Source: Verrucomicrobiia bacterium
GTDB lineage: Bacteria; Verrucomicrobiota; Verrucomicrobiia; Verrucomicrobiales; Akkermansiaceae
DNA: 64,000 bases
Direction of reading: 5' to 3'
NCBI GenBank assembly: GCA_030432565.1
Contig: JAUIGV010000003.1
Span: 186,001-250,000, forward strand
The position numbers and the translations under genes were made by a program. Positions within the stretch are counted from its first letter, which is position 1. Every line of letters starts with the position of its first letter. The notes under the pieces are model-generated. The model searched no databases. It was not told the DNA's origin and saw only the letters and a program-made list of their open reading frames with translations. Positions 42,580-51,377 of the stretch are shown one piece after another.

Positions 42580-45027
42580 GTGAAAAAGAAAAAAATTAAA
42601 GCGGACGATCAGTTTGTTGCAGGTAATGTTCAGTTTGCACGCTTTGGCAGATTCGTTCGAATGAAAAATGTTGGTGATCAGGCAAGCAACGAGAAATGGA
42701 AAAGAGATCTTGTGCGGAGGCTCCCTAGAATTGAACAAAAAGTTACTGGCCATTTTTCGAAAGCAATCAAAATAATCGAAGGTCATTCCCCCTTAGCGCT
42801 TCTACATAGAGCATACTGGGAAATGGTCGGGCAAAATACAGTTGAGCCCGATAAATCTTCGGACGAAGAAGCTTCCATTCTGTCAATTCAACTCCTTGAG
42901 TTTATCCAGAATGTGGTTGCTGCATCCAAAGAGATCGCTCCCGAGCCTCCAGAATTAGATGATGAATCTTGGAGGGAGCTGACAGAGAATTTTGAGTCTG
43001 GATTAAACGCTCTTATCCGGGAATTTCAGTTAGCAGATTTAATAAGTAGGACCGATTCTCTAAATGAAGGCGAAGCCGGGAGAGAGCATTTTCGATCTCA
43101 GGCCATGGTGCATTGGACAATGGTTAAGGGAGAGAGATATAGCTACCATGAGAAGCAGAATCTTGAAGACCTCCTATTAGGCCAAGATGACGTGCTCAAT
43201 GATGCGCTTGGTGTTACCTCTCGGACACTTGTTGATGGTGTTTGGAGCATTCACCAGGCGTTAACAGAAGGAGTGTTTCAAGCGTGTCAGGAGCTTAAGG
43301 ACATTGAAGAAATGTGTGCTCCACTTCTTCAAGAGAAAATCGAGCAGTTAAATGAGGAGATCTCCACGGAAGATTGTATGCAAAACATGTTTCTGGAAGT
43401 GGTCGAAGAGCAAGGTCTTACAAAGAGGCATGAGAAAGCGGTTTCTGAATTTATCGGAGTAGGCCTCTTCGACGTTCAGCAGATTTCAGAGATTCCGAAA
43501 TCTGTTCTTTTCAAGATGTCGTGGGAACTAGGTGAAGAGGTTCATTTTCTAGCTCAGGGGAAGAAGCGGGGGTGGCCATCCAAGACTACTCCTATTTCAA
43601 TTCGACCTTTCCTTAAGATTGAGGATCGGGTCTACTGTTTCAGTGTTCATGGTCTCTTTGATCATGTTTATCGCGCCATCCAGCGATTAGTTTCTGGAGC
43701 GGGTTCTGAGTTTGGAGAGAGGTGGCGAGTCAATCAGGAACAGATCACTGAGGGTTTGCCCGTAAAGTATTTTGAGAAACTTTTGCCGGGTTGCACTGTT
43801 CATACAAATGTTTACTACCGTTGGTATCCCAAGGTCGGGCACGAAAAGAGAGAGTGGTGTGAGTTGGATTCCATCGTCGCTTTCGGCGATCACCTTTTCC
43901 TCGTAGAAGTGAAGGCGAGGGCTTTTAGCCCCCGATCTCCAGATGATGATTTTGGGTCATATCTCAACTCTATCGAGCGCCTAGCTCTAGAACCAGCTCG
44001 GCAGGGGAACCGTTTCTACGATTATCTGAAGAGTTCTGAAAGTGTGGAGCTTTATGACAAAGCTCAAAAAGGAATTGGGAGGATCAAGAGCGGAGACTAT
44101 CGTCATGTCACGGTTTGCGCAGTTTCCATTGATCCATTTACCGAAATCACGGCGAGTCTCAGGAAGCTTTCGAAGTTTGGCCTCGGTGATGGCAGTAGTT
44201 TGCCGGTTTGGGCCATTTCGTTAGATGATCTGCGGGTCTGCTCTGATGTCTTTCAAAATCCTTTAGTATTCTTGCATTTCATTGAGAAACGGATGGCCGC
44301 CGCTCGTAGCGAGCACATGGAGCTGGATGATGAGCTGGATCACGTGGGACTCTACTTCAAGGTGAATGACTATGCACTTCATCATGAAGAGTTGAGAGAA
44401 AGCCTCGATTCTGAGGTGCAATTTACAGGGTATCGGAAAGATATCGACGAATATTTTAATGCGCTGCATCTGGGCGAGGCACAGCCATCTCCATTCGAGC
44501 AGAAGCTCCCTCTGATTCTTCGGCAGGTCCTCGATTTCTGCCTTGAGAAGGCAAATGAAAAGTATGTTAGCCTGACGAGCTTTCTTCTTGATGGGGCTGA
44601 AGAGTTTCGGGTTCAGATTTCTGATGGTGTAGAAGTCGCCCTGACACGTCAGGAGCAACGTCGGAAGATTCAATTATTGGCAACCACTGGTAGCGTTAGG
44701 CTTTCAATTGCCTGCTGGCAGCCGTGGCTCTTTCCTCCAGATCCTGATTTTCTGGCGGACCATGCCAAGGCTGAGATGATTTTGCATAAGGAGAAGGACC
44801 GGCATATTTTGGGAATCCACTTCGACCAAGATCGGCGAATTGTTGATTTGGATTGGAGCAGTGTGTTCTCTGATGAGATCGGGCAAGAGTCTTTGCCGAA
44901 ATATCAGAGCTTGGCAGCGGCGATGCGAAGCAGGCGATTATTGGCTACGCAAGGTTCTCAGCAAGTTGGGAGAAACTCACCATGTCCATGCGGTAGTGGA
45001 ATGAAATTCAAAAAATGCTGCCTCTAG
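42580..45027 (+). CDS. PD-(D/E)xK nuclease-like protein with SEC-C motif
   Basis: The 815-residue protein begins at a GTG. Residues about 420-460 contain WCELDSIVAFGDHLFLVEVK, matching the D...ExK core of the PD-(D/E)xK nuclease superfamily (Mrr/NERD-like). The C-terminus, GRNSPCPCGSGMKFKKCCL, is a complete zinc-binding SEC-C motif as in SecA and many toxin- or defence-linked proteins. The N-terminal 400 residues are helical and unrecognised. The codon usage looks more AT-leaning than the neighbouring genes. It lies between two copies of the CHAT 3' end. Likely an antiphage or anti-plasmid nuclease, by motif and context only. Confidence 0.7.
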   Translation: MKKKKIKADDQFVAGNVQFARFGRFVRMKNVGDQASNEKWKRDLVRRLPRIEQKVTGHFSKAIKIIEGHSPLALLHRAYWEMVGQNTVEPDKSSDEEASILSIQLLEFIQNVVAASKEIAPEPPELDDESWRELTENFESGLNALIREFQLADLISRTDSLNEGEAGREHFRSQAMVHWTMVKGERYSYHEKQNLEDLLLGQDDVLNDALGVTSRTLVDGVWSIHQALTEGVFQACQELKDIEEMCAPLLQEKIEQLNEEISTEDCMQNMFLEVVEEQGLTKRHEKAVSEFIGVGLFDVQQISEIPKSVLFKMSWELGEEVHFLAQGKKRGWPSKTTPISIRPFLKIEDRVYCFSVHGLFDHVYRAIQRLVSGAGSEFGERWRVNQEQITEGLPVKYFEKLLPGCTVHTNVYYRWYPKVGHEKREWCELDSIVAFGDHLFLVEVKARAFSPRSPDDDFGSYLNSIERLALEPARQGNRFYDYLKSSESVELYDKAQKGIGRIKSGDYRHVTVCAVSIDPFTEITASLRKLSKFGLGDGSSLPVWAISLDDLRVCSDVFQNPLVFLHFIEKRMAAARSEHMELDDELDHVGLYFKVNDYALHHEELRESLDSEVQFTGYRKDIDEYFNALHLGEAQPSPFEQKLPLILRQVLDFCLEKANEKYVSLTSFLLDGAEEFRVQISDGVEVALTRQEQRRKIQLLATTGSVRLSIACWQPWLFPPDPDFLADHAKAEMILHKEKDRHILGIHFDQDRRIVDLDWSSVFSDEIGQESLPKYQSLAAAMRSRRLLATQGSQQVGRNSPCPCGSGMKFKKCCL

Positions 45028-45129
45028 CAGCCTGTTGATAAACCTGCGTGAATTGTGCTCTTCTCAACCTCGTCATGTTTGAGTATCGAAGTCGTTCTGA
45101 GCAATATCAACAGGAATTCTGGGTCCGAG

Positions 45130-45345
45130 ACTCGGCGCCTTCCGCAAGCCACTGCCAGCACATTATACCGGAAACTGGATGACACCCTCAAAGAGATCGG
45201 GTTCACTGAAGGAATCCGGGACATCTTCCGACCTGCTTACACAGATGCCGAAGGGGGAGGACGTCCCGGTATCGATCCGGCGGCCTACTTCAAGATGCTC
45301 CTGATTGGCGTCTTCGAAACCCTCCCCAGCGTTCCAGCTTCCAAG
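45130..45345 (+). pseudogene. Transposase N-terminal remnant (IS5/IS1182-like)
   Basis: The segment encodes LYRKLDDTLKEIGFTEGIRD, then FRPAYTDAEGGGRPGIDPAA and YFKMLLIGVFE, the N-terminal pattern of IS5/IS1182-type transposases (..LL.GYFE). The frame loses similarity and stops near 45,360, and no DDE core or inverted repeats are present. It marks a past insertion between the nuclease gene and the CHAT remnant. Confidence 0.7.
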
Positions 45346-45416
45346 GGATCATTGTTTTGACCTTCCCGGCGAACACTTCTTTCTTGAGAGCATCGTGGAA
45401 GCCCGCGAAGAGCAAT

Positions 45417-45531
45417 CACTCCCGAGCAGTTGAAGCTCCGGCCTTTCTCCTCGACGGTAGATTGGGCAGCCTCCTTCCTCGTTGGGACATTAACAATGGG
45501 CGGCTGGAAGAGGTCCGTTGCAGAGCCATGA
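45417..45531 (+). repeat. Direct repeat, copy 2 (3' remnant of a second CHAT gene)
   Basis: This copy encodes TPEQLKLRPFSSTVDWAASF and then LVGT, aligned with the real CHAT end (SEQLKLRPFSSPVDWAAFIL), but without the rest of the gene and without the stop at the same place. It is the 3' trace of a CHAT paralogue or of a duplication. The surrounding 45,361-45,416 and 45,532-45,712 hold no other recognisable gene. Confidence 0.85.
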
Positions 45532-45712
45532 TTGGGAGTGGTCCATTGATTTGGGCTGTGAGTAAGTCAAGAATGCCAAAATTCCTGCTTCATGCCTGAC
45601 CGCCACAGAGCTATTCTCGTTCAGAGGCGGACGGAATCGGCAACCAGGTGGCTCAAAAGCTCTCTTCCGGTCGCCGATGGCCGTCAGCCAGGAACACCGA
45701 TAAGGAAGATGC

Positions 45713-48484
45713 ATGAACGCCGTTGAAATCGAAGAAGCTGTCTCAGCTCTCGCCGAGAAGCCTTTCCAGGCGGAAAGCTTTCCCTTCGATTTTTTGGAGG
45801 CTTTTGGCAACAAGGCCACCACGATCAAGCGGCTGAAGGCCGAGGGGAAGAGCAGCACCAACCAATCAGACCTCGCCGGTGGGGTCTTGCAGCGGAACAA
45901 CATCCACCTTGCGACATGTGAGGCCGGAGCGGTCGCTGACACCCTGACCGCTCTCCTGGACAGTGCCGCCACCACCAAGCACAAGGCCAAGTTCATCCTT
46001 GCAACCGATGGCCAGGAGTTCCAGGCCGAGAATCTCGTCAATGGCGAGACCGTCGCTTGCGACTACGCGCATTTTTCCGATCATTTTGGTTTCTTCCTAC
46101 CGCTTGCCGGGATCACCACCGTCAAAGAAATCCGAGAGAATGCCTTCGATATCAAGGCCACCAGTCGCCTGAATAAGCTTTATGTCGAGCTACTGAAGGA
46201 CAACCCCGATTGGGGAGGCGAGGAGCGCCGCCATGAAATGAACCACTTCATGGCCCGGCTGATCTTTTGTTTCTTTGCCGAGGATACCGATATATTCCAC
46301 CGCAAGGATTTGTTCACCGCCACGGTCGAGCAAATGAGCGCCCGGGATTCTTCCAACACCGACGAGGTGATCGAGGAGATTTTCCGCGCCATGAATACCC
46401 AGCTCGATGAGCGCAAGGAGGCCGGAATCAAGAAATGGGCGGACGGTTTCCCTTACGTGAATGGCGGTCTCTTCTCAGGGAGCACCGAGGTTCCGCGTTT
46501 CAGCAAGATTGCCCGTTCTTACCTCCTCCATGTCGGCAACCTCGATTGGACCCAGATCAACCCCGATATTTTCGGCTCCATGATCCAAGCCGTGGCGGAC
46601 GATGAGGAACGCGGAGCCCTTGGGATGCACTACACCAGTGTTCCCAATATCCTCAAAGTTCTCAACCCCCTCTTTCTCGATGATTTGCGCGCCAAGCTTG
46701 AAGAGGCCGGGGACAATGCCCGCAAGCTCCTCAACCTGCGTAATCGCATTGCGCGAATCCGGGTGTTCGATCCCGCTTGCGGGTCCGGGAATTTCCTCGT
46801 CATCGCCTACAAAGAAATGCGGGCGATTGAGGCCGAGATCAACCGACGCCGGAAGGAATCGGATCATCGCAGCGTGATCCCGCTGACAAACTTCCGGGGG
46901 ATTGAGCTGCGAGACTTTTCCGCCGAGATTGCCCGGCTGGCCCTCATCATTGCGGAATATCAGTGTGATGTTCGGTATTTGGGACAGAAAGAAGCCCTGG
47001 CGGAATTTCTGCCGCTCGATGCCAAGAACTGGATTGTCTGTGGAAATGCCCTCCGGATTGACTGGCTCAGCGTCTGTGACCCGACGGGAAAGGCGGTGAA
47101 ATTAAGAGGGGACGACTTGTTCAGTACGCCAATGGATCAGTCCGAAATCGACTTTGAGCATGAGGCAGGAGAGACCTATATTTGCGGGAATCCTCCTTAC
47201 AAAGGGCGGAACAAAAAACAAGCAGAGGAGAAAAGTGATACTGAGCATGTGTTTTCCTCTTATTCTGGATCGTTCGCTTCTCTCGACTATGTCGCAAACT
47301 GGTTTGTGAAGGCTTGCCAATTCTGTAATTACACAGATGCGTCAGCCGCGTTTGTGGCTACTAACTCAATATGTCAAGGAGAACAAGTAGCCCTCTTGTG
47401 GCCTGTGATATTTAGTGAAGGTCTGCGAATATCTTTTGCGCATACGTCTTTTAAATGGTCAAACTTAGCCAGCGATAAAGCTGGAGTTACTGTTGTGATC
47501 GTTGGAATTTCGAAGACTCCTGGTGATGCTCTTCTTTTTTCTGAAACTGAGAATTGGAGGGTGAGAAAGATAGGTCCTTATCTGGTCCCCAATTCCACCG
47601 TTTTTGTGGAGAAAAGAAATAAGCCATTATCTGATTTGAGTGAAATGTATCTCGGAAACATGGCTAAGGATGGCGGTAATCTTATTATGACCTTTGGTGA
47701 AGGGCAGGATCTTATCGATAAGGATGGAGTTGACCCTCAGTTTGTTAGGAAGTTCTTTGGGTCAGAAGAGCTAATTCATTCTAAACCAAGAGCGTGTCTA
47801 TGGATTGAAGAAGAAAAGAAAGATAAGGCCCTAAATAATCGGGAAATTGCTATTCGTGTTCAAAGAGTGCGCGAATTCCGATCTGCAAGCAAAGCAGCTT
47901 CCACCCGCGCTCATTCCAAAAACCCTTATCGATTTGTTCAAATGTCGGCAAAAAACGGCAATAGAGCAATTATTGTGCCAAGGGTATCGTCTGAGAATCG
48001 ACCTTACCTACCGGTGGACTATTTTCAATCGGGACCAATAATCGGTGACAAGTGCTACGCAATTTATGATGGCGATCTCTGGAATATCGCTTTGATTGCC
48101 TCGAAGATGCACATCATTTGGATTGGAACGGTATGTTCGCGTCTAAGAACAGATTTCTCCTACGGAAATAAACTTGGCTGGAACACTTTTCCGGTCCCAC
48201 CCCTGACCGAGAACAACAAAGCAGATCTCACAAAATGTGCAGAGGACATCCTCCTCGCCCGAGAAGCGCATTTCCCGGCCACCATTGCGGATCTTTACGA
48301 TCCGGAAACAATGCCTGACGATCTTCGCGCCGCGCACGAGCACAACGACGAAACCCTGGAGCGGATCTACATTGGGCGCCGCTTCAAGAACGACACCGAG
48401 CGGCTGGAGAAGCTTTTCCAGCTCTACACCCAAATGACCGAAGATAGGCCCGTTAAATCAATTTCCAAAGGAGTAGGAGAATGA
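45713..48484 (+). CDS. MmeI-like N6-adenine DNA methyltransferase
   Basis: The 923-residue protein has a helical N-terminal half (HFMARLIFCFFAEDTDIF near residue 180), the SAM-binding motif I VFDPACGSGNFLVIAYKEM at about 352 and the catalytic NPPY at 493-496, in the layout of the MmeI/type IIG group. I do not see a clear PD-ExK nuclease motif at the N-terminus, so cleavage probably relies on partner genes. A target-recognition part spans about residues 460-820, and its DNA is lower in GC than both flanks. The stop overlaps the next gene by four bases; the cassette continues with an Abi-like protein, helicase and GIY-YIG nuclease. Confidence 0.85.
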   Translation: MNAVEIEEAVSALAEKPFQAESFPFDFLEAFGNKATTIKRLKAEGKSSTNQSDLAGGVLQRNNIHLATCEAGAVADTLTALLDSAATTKHKAKFILATDGQEFQAENLVNGETVACDYAHFSDHFGFFLPLAGITTVKEIRENAFDIKATSRLNKLYVELLKDNPDWGGEERRHEMNHFMARLIFCFFAEDTDIFHRKDLFTATVEQMSARDSSNTDEVIEEIFRAMNTQLDERKEAGIKKWADGFPYVNGGLFSGSTEVPRFSKIARSYLLHVGNLDWTQINPDIFGSMIQAVADDEERGALGMHYTSVPNILKVLNPLFLDDLRAKLEEAGDNARKLLNLRNRIARIRVFDPACGSGNFLVIAYKEMRAIEAEINRRRKESDHRSVIPLTNFRGIELRDFSAEIARLALIIAEYQCDVRYLGQKEALAEFLPLDAKNWIVCGNALRIDWLSVCDPTGKAVKLRGDDLFSTPMDQSEIDFEHEAGETYICGNPPYKGRNKKQAEEKSDTEHVFSSYSGSFASLDYVANWFVKACQFCNYTDASAAFVATNSICQGEQVALLWPVIFSEGLRISFAHTSFKWSNLASDKAGVTVVIVGISKTPGDALLFSETENWRVRKIGPYLVPNSTVFVEKRNKPLSDLSEMYLGNMAKDGGNLIMTFGEGQDLIDKDGVDPQFVRKFFGSEELIHSKPRACLWIEEEKKDKALNNREIAIRVQRVREFRSASKAASTRAHSKNPYRFVQMSAKNGNRAIIVPRVSSENRPYLPVDYFQSGPIIGDKCYAIYDGDLWNIALIASKMHIIWIGTVCSRLRTDFSYGNKLGWNTFPVPPLTENNKADLTKCAEDILLAREAHFPATIADLYDPETMPDDLRAAHEHNDETLERIYIGRRFKNDTERLEKLFQLYTQMTEDRPVKSISKGVGE

Positions 48485-49320
48485 ATGAATTCAATTCAAT
48501 GACTATCGTCGCGGCTACAGAGGTTCTCGCTAATTTCAATTCTCATAGCGACATGGAGGTCCTGAGTGTACAATGGGGTTTGGCGGGTAGATGTAGCACC
48601 ACAAGCAAGTCTGCTCGCATTGCCGATTTATCCAAAATAGCGATTTCAGAGAACCCCGAGGTGTATACTGAATCCGGCCAAGTTTTCTTAGCTAGGGCTC
48701 TCGTCGAGGAAGCAATCAAAATTCCGAAAGAGCGACAAGGACCGCAACGCAAAAAACTAATTGCTGGGCTTCGATTTGACGGATTCGAGATTATCGAAAA
48801 AAATGTGGAATCAGCTGGATTTGGTTCACCCAAAATAGAAGTTGAACTGATCAGAATGTTGCCAGAAGACGTTCCAGGTCTGGATTTTCGTGAGGCCGAG
48901 AGTGAGGTTTCCGCCCTCTTAACTGAATTGGGTTTCTCCGTTGCCAAGGGGCATCTGGACCGAGCGATAGCCGCATTCCAGAGAGGGGAATGGTCTTCAG
49001 CCAATGGCGAGCTGCGTAATTTCTATGAGGGCTATTTGAATGAGATGGCTATCGATTTGGGTTGTCCCAAGAGCGGTGATGGCAAAAGAAAGCGTGATTT
49101 CTTGGGTGAGCTACAGCCACCGCTCCTTCTTTCTGATTACAACGAATGGAATTCAAACAGTCAGAAGCCCCAGTTTGTCCAAGGCTTGATGAGTAGGATG
49201 CACCCTCATGGAGGACATCCAGGTCTCTCGGAGGAGGAAGATTCTACCTTTAGACTTCAAGTTCAGTTAGTGACCGCCCGTTTATTCCTTCGTCGATTCA
49301 ACCAGAGAAAGCAAACCTAA
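48481..49320 (+). CDS. Abortive-infection-like protein within the R-M cassette
   Basis: The 279-residue protein starts inside the ATGA overlap with the methyltransferase, and its stop shares one base with the helicase start. The N-terminal part (ARALVEEAIKIPKERQGPQR, LIAGLRFDGFEIIE) and C-terminal part (RAIAAFQRGEWSSANGELRN; HPHGGHPGLSEEED) resemble the AbiJ-type N-terminal and Abi-C domains of abortive infection proteins; this is a weak reading by eye. Codon usage is more AT-rich than in the helicase gene that follows. It may be a regulator or effector tied to the cassette. Confidence 0.55.
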   Translation: MNEFNSMTIVAATEVLANFNSHSDMEVLSVQWGLAGRCSTTSKSARIADLSKIAISENPEVYTESGQVFLARALVEEAIKIPKERQGPQRKKLIAGLRFDGFEIIEKNVESAGFGSPKIEVELIRMLPEDVPGLDFREAESEVSALLTELGFSVAKGHLDRAIAAFQRGEWSSANGELRNFYEGYLNEMAIDLGCPKSGDGKRKRDFLGELQPPLLLSDYNEWNSNSQKPQFVQGLMSRMHPHGGHPGLSEEEDSTFRLQVQLVTARLFLRRFNQRKQT

Positions 49321-51377
49321 TGCCCGACTCCGTCCCATCTATTTCCGTCAACTACGCGAACAAAGGTTCCGCCGTTAAATCCAATGAGCTGGGAATGCGG
49401 CCCATGCAGGAGCGGGCTTACTTGCGACGCGGGGAGCAATATCTCCTCATTAAGTCGCCTCCGGCTTCTGGGAAGAGCCGGGCCTTGATGTTTATTGCCC
49501 TGGACAAACTCCGCAATCAGGGGATCAAGCAGGTGATTATCTGCGTTCCGGAAAAGAGCATCGGTTCCAGCTTCCACGATGAACTCCTCTCCGAGCACGG
49601 TTTTTGGGAGGATTGGAAGGTGAATCCGCAGTGGAATCTCTGCAACGCACCGGGAACCGACAGCGGCAAGGTGGACTCGATTGGGAATTTTCTGGAGAGC
49701 GAGGATGAGGTTCTGGTTTGCACCCATGCCAGCTTTCGTTTTGCGGTGGATCGCTTCGGCGTCGCGGCCTTCGATGGCCGGATGATTGCCATCGATGAAT
49801 TTCACCATGTCTCCGCCAATCCGGACAACAAGCTCGGAGCGCACCTGGCCGAGTTCATCACTCGGGACAAATGCCACATCGTAGCCATGACCGGCTCTTA
49901 TTTCCGGGGCGATGCGGAGGCCGTGCTTCATCCCGAGGATGAGGCTCGATTCCAGACCGTCACCTACACCTACTACGAGCAACTCAGCGGGTATGAACAC
50001 CTGAAGCAGCTTGATCTGGGGTATTTCTTCTACACCGGGAGCTATACTGACAAGGTGATGAAGGTGCTCGACCCCAACGAGAAGACGATCATTCACATCC
50101 CCAACGTCAATTCCCGCGAGAGCACCAAGGACAAAATCCGGGAGGTCGAACATATCATCGATGAATTGGGACGGTGGGAAGCCACCGACGACCAAACCGG
50201 ATTCTACCTGGTCACCACTCAGGAGGGGAAAACTCTTCGCGTGGCCGACTTGGTCGATGATGACCCAAGCAAACGGGAGAAGGTCGCCGCCGCCCTGAAA
50301 GATGCTTCCCAGAAGTTCAACCGCGACCATGTCGATATCATCATTGCCCTTGGCATGGCCAAGGAAGGTTTCGATTGGATTTGGTGCGAACACGCTCTCA
50401 CGATTGGCTATCGCTCCAGCCTGACTGAAATCGTGCAGATCATTGGTCGCGCCACGAGAGACGCGCCTGGGAAGACCAAAACCCGCTTCACCAACCTCAT
50501 TGCCGAACCCGACGCGAGCGAAGATCAGGTCACGCACGCGGTCAATGATACCCTCAAGGCCATCGCGGCCAGTCTACTTATGGAGCAGGTGCTTGCGCCC
50601 CGCTTTGATTTCCGTCCCAAAAGCCCCGGCGGGCTGGAGGGTCATGTCATGGAGGATTTCGACTACGGGGTGAATGGTTACGACCCGGACAAGTGCAATG
50701 TGGGGGTGAACCATGAGACCGGGACCATTCAGATGGAAATCAAAGGTCTTGTCATGCCTAAGAGCGCCGCCGCCAAGCAGATTTGCAAAGAGGACCTCAA
50801 CGAGCTGATCACCTCCTTTGTCCAGGACCGGCAAACCTTGGAGCGAGGGCTCTTTGATGAGGAAACTGTCCCGGAAGAGCTAACCCAGGTCAAAATGGGG
50901 AAAATTGTTCAGGAGCGTTTCCCGGATCTCGATGAGGAAGACCAGGAAGCCGTGCGACAACACGCCATTGCGGCCTTGAACTTCATTCAGCAAGCTAAGA
51001 AGGCGGTCAATGACGATACCGGTTCTGATGATGAGCCGCTCAATCTCTCACTGATCGAAGGGGTGCGGAGATTTGCGATGGATGTCAAAGACATGGACAT
51101 TGACCTCATCGACCGGATCAACCCCTTTGAGGAGGCTTACTCGATCCTCTCCAAAACCATGAGCGAGGAACGTCTCAAACAGGTGGCGGAGGTGATCGCG
51201 GGTCGCAAAATCAGCCTGTCCGCTGAGGAAGCCCGCGAACTCGTGAAGCGGGCCCTGAAATTCAAGGCCGAGAAGAACAGGCTGCCTTCCCTGACCGCCG
51301 CCGATCCCTGGGAGAAGCGAATGGCCGAAGGCGTAGCCTACCTGCAGCGCAAAGTGAAGGAGGAACAAAATGCCTAA
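49320..51377 (+). CDS. Superfamily 2 helicase of the R-M cassette
   Basis: The 685-residue protein has Walker A LIKSPPASGKSRALMF at about 45, a DEFH-type Walker B in MIAIDEFHHVSANPDNKL, motif III AMTGSYFRG, and motif VI QIIGRATRDAPGK near 380, the set of DEAD/DEAH-like translocases of restriction systems. The C-terminal 250 residues are helical and unrecognised. It would move on DNA and feed the nuclease encoded next; its end overlaps that gene by eight bases. No nuclease motif is visible in this protein itself. Confidence 0.85.
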   Translation: MPDSVPSISVNYANKGSAVKSNELGMRPMQERAYLRRGEQYLLIKSPPASGKSRALMFIALDKLRNQGIKQVIICVPEKSIGSSFHDELLSEHGFWEDWKVNPQWNLCNAPGTDSGKVDSIGNFLESEDEVLVCTHASFRFAVDRFGVAAFDGRMIAIDEFHHVSANPDNKLGAHLAEFITRDKCHIVAMTGSYFRGDAEAVLHPEDEARFQTVTYTYYEQLSGYEHLKQLDLGYFFYTGSYTDKVMKVLDPNEKTIIHIPNVNSRESTKDKIREVEHIIDELGRWEATDDQTGFYLVTTQEGKTLRVADLVDDDPSKREKVAAALKDASQKFNRDHVDIIIALGMAKEGFDWIWCEHALTIGYRSSLTEIVQIIGRATRDAPGKTKTRFTNLIAEPDASEDQVTHAVNDTLKAIAASLLMEQVLAPRFDFRPKSPGGLEGHVMEDFDYGVNGYDPDKCNVGVNHETGTIQMEIKGLVMPKSAAAKQICKEDLNELITSFVQDRQTLERGLFDEETVPEELTQVKMGKIVQERFPDLDEEDQEAVRQHAIAALNFIQQAKKAVNDDTGSDDEPLNLSLIEGVRRFAMDVKDMDIDLIDRINPFEEAYSILSKTMSEERLKQVAEVIAGRKISLSAEEARELVKRALKFKAEKNRLPSLTAADPWEKRMAEGVAYLQRKVKEEQNA

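Noticed and set aside
49317-50537. 406-codon minus-strand frame opposite the helicase gene
   Set aside because: The plus-strand helicase has intact motifs over the same bases, and the antisense frame has none.
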